Part shown: positions 1 through 12,500 of the stretch, piece by piece
Numbering within the stretch: the stretch's first letter is position 1
Layout of the letters: every line of letters starts with the position of its first letter
From: Rodentolepis nana
Lineage: Eukaryota > Platyhelminthes > Cestoda > Cyclophyllidea > Hymenolepididae
Length of the DNA: 35,858 bases
Reading direction: 5' to 3'
Assembly: GCA_900617975.1 (NCBI GenBank)
Contig: UZAE01000122.1
Coordinates: forward strand, 1 to 35,858
Notes under the pieces: generated by a model
Told to the model about the DNA's origin: nothing
The model's input: the letters and a program-made list of their open reading frames with translations, nothing else
The model's database searches: none
Program-made: the position numbers and the translations under genes

Positions 1-1033
1 CCTTTTTCTATGGTAGAATTGTTTTAGAATACTGTGCTAAAATGCCTTTTGTAAGGCCATTTCAGTCTGTTAAAAACAGATCTTAGCAATGTTGGGCTTT
101 TCAGTCAACCTGACCAAAGGAAATACCTTCCGACACCATTTTTAGCCAACAAGGTAGAATCCTAAAACTTACGCTATTTGTAACTCATTGACAAATGTTT
201 ACACCTATCGGTATAAAAATCGCGACCTATGGTTAAGAAGATAGGCACATTGCCCGCTAAGCCATGCCGACTGTATTAAGTAATGTGTGGGACACGTTAT
301 CGCTGTGTGCGTCATCGTATGCCTGCATGTCTGCTCGCCAGGATTGGGTCAGTTAGGCTTTAATAAAGTAGCAACCCGCTACAAATGAAAAAATGGCGAA
401 GAGCTTCAGAAGTGCTGTTAAGTTCACGTTCTCGTGTTATAGCGCAATCTCAAGATCAATTGTTTTCACAGTCGTGTTTCATTCTACAATAATTTAAATG
501 CAGTTATTTTTTAACTAGTGGCTTAAGAAGTCCAGTTAGTTAAATATAAACAACAGGCCATTTATTCTATTTCCACTACTGAAATTGCCCATTGAATGCA
601 AACTGTTCTACCCATGCCTGGCAATGCTCATAGTAGCGATCTTAAGTAATTTGAGTATAAGCTAGCCTACGAAGAAATGCCATCCTTGCCATAGACTAAC
701 AGATGTATTAAGACTCTCCTGTATGTTTATTTTTGGATTCAATGAAGTTGATAACTAATCGAAGATAGAATACGGGCTGAACGATGTAAGTTAGCAGTGG
801 AGAACACTAGTTACTAGGTGATGTCGCATATTATGGCGCTATAGTGAGCATAAATGGAAGGTATCTGGGACCAAAACTGGTATCAGTGCAAAGGTGCTTT
901 GATCTCGAAATAGCAACACAATGAGATTAATTACACGTTATGTTAACCACATCAACTGCAGTCAACCGTAATCTAACGATATCTCCCAAGCAGTGATAGA
1001 ACGTAGAAGAGATATATTTTATAAAATTGGCTA
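1..1033. other. intergenic, no gene seen
   Basis: No open frame with protein-like composition, splice-site pattern or RNA-gene signature stands out here. The stretch is AT-rich single-copy-looking DNA leading up to the first retroposon copy. A distal part of a neighbouring gene (large intron) cannot be excluded. Confidence 0.5.
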
Positions 1034-1355
1034 GGGGTGTGCGATAGACTTACCTCCACGTGGTGCACCCTGGGCAACGTATACTCATACGGCAAAAAAG
1101 TCAATTAACTGGCAGTTGACTTCTCACTTCAAACTACCATCACCTCACTCCATGCCATATTCGACTATTTTCACAGTACTCACCTCACCTTTGTTCTACC
1201 TTTGTGTTTGTCTCTTTTACGTCTTTGAAACACTCTTCTGTTCCCCCCCTCTCGACTTTTTTCAATTTAATCTTTCTTCCCCTCTGTGAAGTCTGAAGTC
1301 AACTAAAGGGCTAATGATAACCATCAAGACGCCTGCCATTTGATATAAATAAATA
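1034..1355 (+). mobile_element. SINE-like retroposon, copy 1 (full length)
   Basis: The copy begins with GGGGTGTGCGATAGACTTAC and ends in an ATAAATAAATA tail, about 322 bp. It contains the family core: overlapping palindromes CCACGTGG and GGTGCACC, the GTATACTCATACGG block, a GGCAGTTGACTTC block and a pyrimidine-rich middle. There is no long reading frame and no terminal inverted repeat. Clear target-site duplications were not found around this copy, so it may be old or rearranged. It is one of only two copies lying tail-last on the plus strand. Confidence 0.75.
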
Positions 1356-2367
1356 CTTTAGCGACAAACTAATATTCCAATGACACTGCGTCTTTAACAC
1401 AATTGTAAATTACTATTATTCATTATTATCATTAATTAACCAATATATACCTTTCAGCCACTTCCAAAGCATTCGAACGCAATTGTATAGAGGTGGTACA
1501 CATACTCACTTGCATTTTTTAAACATGTAATTAAGGGGTTAAGGCATTGAATCTCTTGAGAATGAGGACGTATGAAATGGAAGTAAAAATAACTTATGTG
1601 AACTCATAAAGTGCCCTATATATTAATATTGGCATAAAAGTGGAATTAGACTTAGAAACCAATGGTGCAAAAACTAGGCCGATCTTATGAAAATGTGAAT
1701 ATTCAATTGATTTATTGACGATAATAGGAGAAATGGTGGCACAGGTTGTAATCAGTATCTTTATAAGTACATATTGGAGAATTTCTACTAATCCTTATCG
1801 TTATTTTCACTTAAGTCGCACGCCCTTATCGATAAGGATGGATCGTTCAGACGCCGCACTAACCACATTATATAGCAGGAACTTACAATGGATTGTATCT
1901 TTAAGCCTAAATCTTATTGCCCACCTGTTTAGGAAATAGCAGCCAGTTGGCACTGAATTTATCTTAATTATTCGAGATCAATTAAATTGTTAAGCCATAA
2001 TTGAGCAGGTGGTCACCAAAAATGGGAGATATAATTAGCAAAAGCAATGGTACAAATATTTTGCTTTCTATAAAACACCCAACTTTCACAAGCCTGTTTC
2101 AATAGGACAATCGATTTCAAGAATAACTCTAAATAATCACTGCTTTTATGAACGTCTTTTATTAAAAAAACTGCCACTGAACAAAGGCGGGTAATTGATT
2201 GAAAAGTATGGTTTTAGTGAAACAACTGAGAAGACAATTTGGCATATTCATGTATTAATAATCACTTTAAAAACATGGTGTGAAAACTTAAATGACCAAA
2301 AGTGCATTAGTTCATGTACCCTTTAAATCCAATTGAACCACACATTTTATTTTCCAGCCAAATTATA
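1356..2367. other. intergenic, no gene seen
   Basis: AT-rich DNA. A 70-codon open stretch at about 1715-1939 lacks an ATG start, splice context or recognisable motif, and I treat it as chance. No RNA gene or repeat recognised. Confidence 0.5.
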
Positions 2368-3061
2368 TTTTAATTATTTAGTTATTTCAAATGACAGGCG
2401 TTTTTGATAGTTATCGTTGGCCCTTTAGCTGATTTCGGGTTTCACAGGGGGAAGGAAAATCAAAGTGAGAAAAATTCAAGAGGGGGAACAGAGAGTGTTT
2501 CACAGTTGTAAAAGAGCCAGATAGACACAAAGGCAGAGAAAAAAAAAGAGCCAGATAGACACAAAGGCAGAGAAAAAGTAAGATGAGTACTGTGAAAGTG
2601 GTGGAATATGACATACAGTGGGGTCATAGTAGTTTGAATTCAGAAGTCAACTGCCGGCTCAAGGACCAATGGTAATTGAAGTCAGAAGTCAACTGCCGAT
2701 TAATAGACTTGGGGTCATGATAGTTTGAACTCAGAAGTCAACTGCCAGTTAATAGACTTACTCATGGTAGTTTGAAGTCAACTGCCAGGTAATAGACTTT
2801 AGTTTGAAGTGAGAAGTCAACTGCCGATTGATAGACTTTTATTTGAAGTCAGAAGTCAACTGCCAGTTAATAGACCTTTTCAGTCAGAAGTCAACTGCCG
2901 GTTTATAGACTTTTTTGCCGTTTGAGTAGTCAGAAGTCAACTGCCGGTTAATAGACTTTTTTGTGAATTCAGAAGTCAACTGCCGGCTCAAGGACTATTT
3001 TGCCGTATGAGTATACGTTGCTCAGGGTGCACCACGTGGAGGTAAATCTCTCGCACATCCC
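2368..3061 (-). mobile_element. SINE-like retroposon, copy 2 (expanded to ~690 bp)
   Basis: Read on the minus strand this is the same family, starting near 3061 and ending in the ATAAATAA-type tail near 2370. It is twice the usual length. A nine-unit array of the AGAAGTCAACTGCCGG block (2642-3000) sits where other copies have one unit, and a GAGCCAGATAGACACAAAGG segment is duplicated at about 2514-2576. Imperfect target-site duplications flank it: CCAAATTATA at 2358-2367 and CCAATTATA at 3066-3074. The 5' end is slightly diverged (TCGCACATCC). Confidence 0.75.
2642..3000 (-). repeat. nine-unit minisatellite inside retroposon copy 2
   Basis: Units beginning AGAAGTCAACTGCCG (written on the plus strand) start at 2642, 2684, 2733, 2774 (first base lost), 2812, 2851, 2886, 2932 and 2971. 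Spacing varies between about 35 and 49 bp. Each unit is roughly AGAAGTCAACTGCCRGTTAA followed by TAGACTTTT and a short variable spacer. The normal element has a single unit, so this is a local tandem expansion of an internal block. Confidence 0.85.
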
Positions 3062-3216
3062 TATTCCAATTATAAAACGTTATCTAATAAATATTAAAAC
3101 AAGTTTAGGGACTTATTTAGGAGATTTCTCTCAGTCTCAGAAGGCGTAACTAACCCGCACTTGTTCACAACACGCTGGCACGAAAATGATGTTACTTTTG
3201 GTATTTTTTTCATTTT

Positions 3217-3508
3217 GTGGAGGAAAAGAAGTCAGATGCGAGGAGACTAATTCGAGTTTTAATCGCACAGCATAACAATAAAAAGGGAGTATTATGAAAA
3301 ACATGTTCGAGAAGTAAATGAGGTTTTACGTCAAACAACAACTAAGGCACTTGAATTTGGGGTGTGTGCACTAAGGCAACACGATGAGATGAAAAAAAAT
3401 TCATATGGTACCAAGTGCATTCTGGCATACCCAAAAGTGTATGACTCTGTTTGGGAAAGTTCAACACCAAAACCTTTATTGGAGCATGGTCCATGGTTCA
3501 GATTTTAG
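3217..3508 (+). pseudogene. unassigned coding-like fragment with one frameshift
   Basis: Two overlapping plus frames read like ordinary protein. The first runs 3217-3294 and includes KKSDARRLIRVLIAQHNNKK. The second, shifted by one base in the AAAAAGGG run near 3280-3288, continues with EYYEKHVREVNEVLRQTTTK and ends at a TAG at 3506-3508 after GPWFRF. A pyrimidine tract ending in GTGGAG lies just upstream and could be a splice acceptor. The charged, helix-like composition in both frames suggests a decayed exon or retropseudogene, or a sequencing indel. I do not recognise the family. Confidence 0.3.
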
Positions 3509-4138
3509 TGGTAAACATTGAAATGGGTTAAAAGTGAATGGGTTCACTGAATGCCTGGTATTTAGTGACAGTGTATTATTAAATAAATAAAATCACCATT
3601 ATCATGTGCACTGCCATATATTCAAGATATTAGACTATGTAGATTTGAATTTTATTTGCGAAAGGATTAGTTACTCTGTGGTTAATGCTGAAAAGTCGAA
3701 TGGTCGAGTGTGTTCAAATCTGTATCTTGCTAGTAATGCCTCACTATTCAGATTGCGATGTATCACATTTCACAACTCTCTCATCCCCCCCCCCCCTCGC
3801 AATCGTCGAATGTGGTTCTATAATCCATCTAAGTTCTCTTTGTTTTTATATGTGGGAAAGGTCGCTGTATCCTGTTAGCTTTCAAGGTCATTCATACTTT
3901 AAAAGTAGCATTAAAATGGGTTATTGCAAGTTGAGACTTCATTGGGATATTAGCTGCCCAGATGGTAAATGAGAATTAATCAGTAAGGTACTATTCGAAT
4001 TTTTTTAATCACACAAATCAGAATCACTTCCGAAATTGAATTCCCCAGTCTTGGTGTGTGTATTTACCATCCGCATTGATTTCTCTTTAGCGAAAGAGGT
4101 GTTTCGATTGAAAAAATCGCATACGATAAACTACTCCG
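3509..4138. other. intergenic, no gene seen
   Basis: Contains a run of 12 C at 3785-3796. Open stretches over it on the plus strand (3606-3972) are low-complexity and lack splice or start context, so I do not call them genes. Confidence 0.5.
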
Positions 4139-4152
4139 ATTGCGGAGTCATT

Positions 4153-4469
4153 TAATTATTTATATCAAGTGGCAGGCGTTTTGATGGTTATCATTAGCCC
4201 TTTAGTTGACTTCAGGCTTCACAGAGAGGGGAAGGAACATCAAAGTGACAAAAAGTCGAGAGGAGGGGTACTGAAGGGTGTTTCAAAGACGAAGGTTGAA
4301 AATTTAGAAAAAAATGTGATGTAGTACTGTGAAAGTGGTCGAATATGCCATACAGTGGGGTGATGGTAGTTTGAAGTCAGAAGTCAACTGCCGGTTTATA
4401 GACTTTTTTGCCGTATGAGTATACGTTGCCCAGGGTGCACCACGTGGAGGTAAGTCTATCGCACACCCC
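4153..4469 (-). mobile_element. SINE-like retroposon, copy 3 (full length, perfect TSD)
   Basis: 317 bp, minus strand (GGGG-start at 4469, AT-rich tail at 4153). Flanked by a perfect 14-bp target-site duplication ATTGCGGAGTCATT at 4139-4152 and 4470-4483, which fixes both ends of the element precisely. The TSD length and AT-rich 3' end fit LINE-machinery (target-primed) insertion rather than a cut-and-paste DNA transposon. Confidence 0.9.
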
Positions 4470-4483
4470 ATTGCGGAGTCATT

Positions 4484-5213
4484 ATTACTCGCATTTTGTA
4501 AAACTTTGGAAATAGAACATCTCCCACTTTTCATTTTCTCTACAAGCGCTATTTCATTTCGAAATAGTTCCATTAAGACCTCTACTTCGAAGGTGTTGGT
4601 CGACCGCTCTGCATTTGTAGCCAAAACATTGGTGCAAAGTTCAACATGCAATTCAGTTTAATTGGATGCAACCGGATCGATGCTCATCTTGTCACAACCA
4701 ATGACAAGGGTGGCACATTCAATTAAACAAGAGGTTGAGGAGGGGGGGGGGGTGTTCGAATTTCCCATAAGCGGCTCATCGATGCCTTTATTAGACTGCT
4801 GTAAGCACTTTAAATAATAGGTTTTGGAAGTTCCTTCAATGGAAACGCCTCTGGTACCTTTTAAGATGTCAGGGAGTGTCTTAAATCGGTGCGAAATGGC
4901 AACGCATTAGCCATTGATTAACTACCCACCCACCCACCCACTTGTCATTAGGTAATTTATTATCAACATCTTAAAGTCTATTAGATAATTTAACCCCACT
5001 TAATGTCAACAGTTCTGCTTGCTAAACAAAAAAAGCGTTTTGCCCAGTTCATCTGACTCCAAGGTAAGACAAAGAAACGATTCAAACTAGCTGAACACCT
5101 GTATTGAGCTGCATAGCAAATAGTGACCATATAATGCAAAGGGGGGAAGAGCATGCAGTACTGTCGAAATGCTCGCCGATTAGGTCAGAAGAAGAAACGA
5201 GGGAGAGGCAAGG
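4484..5213. other. intergenic, simple repeats only
   Basis: Holds a run of 11 G at 4742-4752 and a short CCCA tandem near 4924-4941. No gene recognised. The right edge approaches the NAMPT polyadenylation signal. Confidence 0.5.
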
Positions 5214-5219
5214 TTTATT
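5214..5219 (-). terminator. NAMPT polyadenylation signal
   Basis: AATAAA on the minus strand, about 160 nt downstream of the NAMPT stop codon. It is the only canonical hexamer I see in the proximal 3' region. Confidence 0.65.
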
Positions 5220-5381
5220 GTACATTGATATTTATATTTTTACGCCAGATTAGAAGAGAAAGGGGACAAACTGGCGGTTTCGGACTATAGACGGAGAAGG
5301 GGCCGGAGAAGATCGAACTAGGAATGTGGGAAGCTCACAGGAGTGGGGAAGGGGAATCTCTGTGACTACCCGAGTATGAAC

Positions 5382-8407
<3,026 letters not shown>

Positions 8408-8437
8408 CACTATACGCTAATATGAATAAACGAAATT

Positions 8438-8460
8438 CTGCAAAAAATTAAAATTTACAG
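8438..8460 (-). promoter_or_regulatory. strong splice acceptor just 5' of the NAMPT start
   Basis: On the minus strand a TTTTAATTTTTTGCAG acceptor ends at 8438, leaving 30 nt before the ATG at 8407. It could end a 5'-UTR intron or be a spliced-leader trans-splice site, which flatworms use widely. Sequence alone does not decide between them. Confidence 0.5.
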
Positions 8461-9574
8461 TGAAAGAAACGCGCTTCAGCACACCAATATAAATGGCGGC
8501 AAAAGATAACACTAAATGCAAATTAACCAATTACTTTTATCTGTCCTTGTAATTCGCCAATCACAATCTCATGGATGGAACCAATGACGGTGATCAAGAG
8601 ACAGCCAATGGCAGGGACGCTAAACTGTAAGTGAATTAGTAGACCTAAACGTTCAACAGGCGAGGGATAGGCCTAAGTGCGTATTCATCTACATGCTCAT
8701 TTTTTTCCGAATCTCTTCCCTGATTTAAAATACGTGTTCATTTATCCAACCTTTATAACAGCAGTAACCGAAGCGAAAACATATCTGCTTGGCCTCGCTA
8801 GTGAAAGTGAAGGAGGGATTATTAAAAGAGTTACAATTAGTCAATAAGAAATAGTTCTATCAATTTCAGATTAGTCTAACAAAAATGGCATTTAATAAAA
8901 TAATATTACTTAATCAAACGATAGTTATGTAAGCGTATTATGATATTAATAATCACACCAAAATAGAATGAGTAATTTTTAGCCATAATGTAAAGCACGG
9001 CACAAATAATAATGGTAAGCTTTTTTAGACTATTTGTGTTTGAGTGAAGTATTAAGTGGAATTTTAATCATGCCACCTTTGTTCACTGAAATACAGTTCC
9101 CGTATGGCCCGTGAAAATATTACATGTGTAAGTAGACTGTAAATATCAAAATATTCCTGATGGGCCAAATTAAACTGTTAGACTTGAATAACTGCCACAG
9201 TACTGACGGACTGCGGTATTTACTAGAACTTGCCGTGGTGTAAAGGAATAAGAACTATAAACATTTAATGCATTATTAAATAGGAAACAAAAAAAGATAT
9301 GCGTAAGCAGATATAATCAAGTTAAGTAGAGTGAATTGTTGGAATTGCGCTTTAGAAATTGTAGATATGATAATTGATCAAAATAATAAAAAAATTCTTA
9401 AATTAATGAAAATTTGTAAATTTTTATAGATTTCCTAAAGGATTAGAACTAGTAACTTGAGAAAAACGTTTTACCTTGTTGTGCAAAATAGCATTCTGTT
9501 TTATCCTATCATTTCTCAGTAACGTCCTTTACAGTTTTTGTGGGGATACGATTCAGCGTTCCCCGTTGAAAAAT
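8461..9574. promoter_or_regulatory. divergent intergenic region, NAMPT / MDH-A
   Basis: The two start codons are 1167 bp apart and the genes diverge, so both promoters must lie here unless distal 5'-UTR introns exist. AT-rich; no clear TATA or other named motif could be assigned. Possible acceptors for MDH-A 5' processing are the CTCAG and TTTACAG sequences between about 9510 and 9535. Confidence 0.5.
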
Positions 9575-12500
9575 ATGAATAGCCTTTGCCGATTTAATGC
9601 CGTGCTTACACGTTTTGCTAGGCATTTTTCCTCATCAAATAAAGTAATTTGATTGCAATTTATGCGTTTAATTTATAAAGAATTTGCAAAAGGTTACAAT
9701 TTTGGGTGCGAGTGGTGGCGTAGGTCAACCATTATCACTACTCATGAAAAATTCATTACACGTCACAGAGTTGTCTCTTTACGATATTGCCAATGTTGCT
9801 GGAGTTGCTGCGGATTTAAACCACATTGAGACCCATCCGAAAGTTATCGGTTACACCGGGCAAGAAAATCTAAGCACTGCTTTAGTTGGCGCTAAAGTGG
9901 TTCTTATTGCTGCCGGCGTATCACGGAGACCGGGTTAGTTCAACTAATATCTCACGTATCTGTTTTTTACTTTTTTCATAATAATAACGTCTTATTTCTG
10001 AAGGCATGAGTCGTGATGATCTTTTTGACAAAAATGCACCTATTGTTGCTGATCTTGTCAGAGCTTGTGGAAAATCTTGTCCAGAGGCTATGATTTGCTT
10101 AATCACAAACCCAATTAACAGTACAGTCCCAATTGCTGCTGAAATTCTCAAAAAGGAGGAGGCTTACAATCCCAAACGGCTCTTCGGTATTACTACATTG
10201 GATATAATTCGAACGAATACATTCATCGCTCAAGCGAAGGTTTGTGCTTTTATAATTGTTGCCCATTTCTACTTGAGGCTATACCCGAAGTGTAATTATT
10301 CTTCTGTCTCTTCTATTTACTGTGCTCTGTGATTTCTTTCATGCCGACACATTTTCAAATAGTAATTATCATTTTGTCTTCTTTGTCGTTTACTACAATG
10401 TGTTGATATTTTCATATTTAAATTACACATGTGTATAGGAGGTTAAGTTTAATCGATGTTATGTATAAATTTTTAATGATAAAGAATCGGTTGCAAATGC
10501 TTTGTCTTTAATTGTCACATTCTTCCCTACATTTTTAATTACCCCATGATCGATCTTAATAATCAACAGAGGTGCAATGTTTGCTCCACAATTGATCGAA
10601 AGGCAAACAATCTGTTACTAGCTTCAAAAGAGTGGAATTTAAAATGTCGATTCCAAAGAGTATGGACTTCTTCGTGATTTTCAAAGTTTTAGATGTGTTT
10701 GATTGAGATTTAATTGCGATCTATATTTACGTGATTACACCCTTGTGCATTTGTTGCAATTCGTTGGCAAACAAGGAGAAATCTTTGGCATCAAACTATA
10801 TGTAGTTCGAAGGTGTGTGCGTAATTGCGTTACTATTACTTTTAGCTTTACAGATCAGTCGGTACTAGGTAGGATATGCAGTTACTACAGATCAAATTAC
10901 ATTATTATTTTTGTTAAAGTACCCTTTTATTTTTCATTTAGGACTTGGATGTCTCAAAAGTTTCCTGTCCAGTTGTCGGTGGTCACTCTGGTAGCACAAT
11001 CGTTCCTATCTTCTCTCAATGCAATCCCGCAGTCGCACTTCCACGTGTAAGTCAAGATTAACCGTCTGCTTTTAATTTGAGTGTATGTTTTCAACCACTA
11101 CATTTCCAAGTTCAGGCGTTAGTCATACACTATGATGAGATGCTCATATTGAGCCACATCTCCTATCGACAGGAATGAGTGAATGCAGGTTGTCTTCCAC
11201 TTCACTGAATACGTAACAATGAGGAGTGATCTTGGACCTATCAGACGTGCTTATTGGACAATGGGCTGTTACTGGCTCCCGCTCTGTTTGCTTATTGCAT
11301 TTGCAATGGGCTGAAGTGTTTTTTGTCAATTTAATGCACTAGTAACTTACTACAAGAAGTAAATGGTGAAGTGGGGCTGCTTCAGTTCATCACACCAAAG
11401 AGCTACCAAATTATGCAGTTTGAATTTCTAAGTGAAAATGTGTCTTTATCAAGTTCAGGATAGAGAAAAAGAAGATTCTCTTTGTTTGGTCAAATAGCAG
11501 TAATTGTGTGTCAGATAAGATTTATGTATTTCAAATGGCAGAGAGGAGGAGGAACATCGAAGTGACAAAACGTCGAGAAGGGGGACAGAATAATTGCTCT
11601 CGAATGTAAAAGAGACAGATAGACACAAAGGCAGAGAAAAGGCAAGATGAGTACTGTGGAAGGGGTCAATATGACATGCAGTCGGGTCATGGTAGTTTTA
11701 AGTCAGAAGTCAACTGCCGGTTTATGACTATTTTGCCGTATGAGTATACGTTGTCCAGGATGCACTACGTGAGGGTAAGTCTATCGCACACCCCGTGTCA
11801 GATAAGATTGAGATACTCATTACATAAATCATATTTATTGCTAATATTACCAATACACATAAGTTCCATCTAGTCGTTTTTATAGATAATGAAGATTTGT
11901 CTACTTTCTTCTGTTAGAGAGTGTTGGAGGAATTGGTGGCTCGCATACAAAATGCCGGAACAGATGTGGTGAATTTGAAAGCTGGGGAGGTAAGTGCCCA
12001 CGTCTCATTTCATATTTAAGGTTTGATCATCCTGGATTCGGCTTTGCTGAGCATATATATATTGGGTTGGCAACTAAGTCATTGCCGTTTTTGTTGACAG
12101 ATTCACTCTATACTTTCTTTTATTTTGTTAACGTGGCCAGAGCATCTAACCTATATTTTTTTCTTACTGTATGGGCTTCTAGGTTAATTAGTAAAAAATT
12201 TTTTTGTTTAGTTCTTTAGTTTTGTTTTTATCCCAATTTAAAAATGAAAGAACAGGACGTGCACTTCCGACACATTTTATTGTATTACTTCCGAAAAGGC
12301 AAGAACGCATCGCAAGCACAAAAGAAGTTATGTGCCGTATATGGAGATGAAGCCTTAAAAGAAAGGCAGTGTCGAAATTGGTTTGAAAGATTTCGTTCCG
12401 GTGATTTTTCACTGAAAAATTCACAACGATGTGGCCGCCCAGTCGAAGTGGATGAAACCCATATCAAGGCCATTATCGATTCAAATCGTCACAACACAAC

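Noticed and set aside
2642..3000. CRISPR-like direct repeats
   Set aside because: Units are degenerate, spacers are related and variable in length, and the block is an internal piece of a eukaryotic retroposon.
4139..4483. DNA transposon / MITE interpretation of the ~320 bp repeat
   Set aside because: No terminal inverted repeats, variable 10-15 bp target duplications, an AT-rich tail at one end and 5' truncation all favour a retroposon.
4139..4483. solo LTR or TRIM interpretation of the ~320 bp repeat
   Set aside because: No TG...CA ends, and target duplications are far longer than the 4-6 bp of LTR elements.
10703..11050. plus-strand frame across MDH-A exon 4
   Set aside because: Shadow of the real exon in another frame, running from intron sequence.
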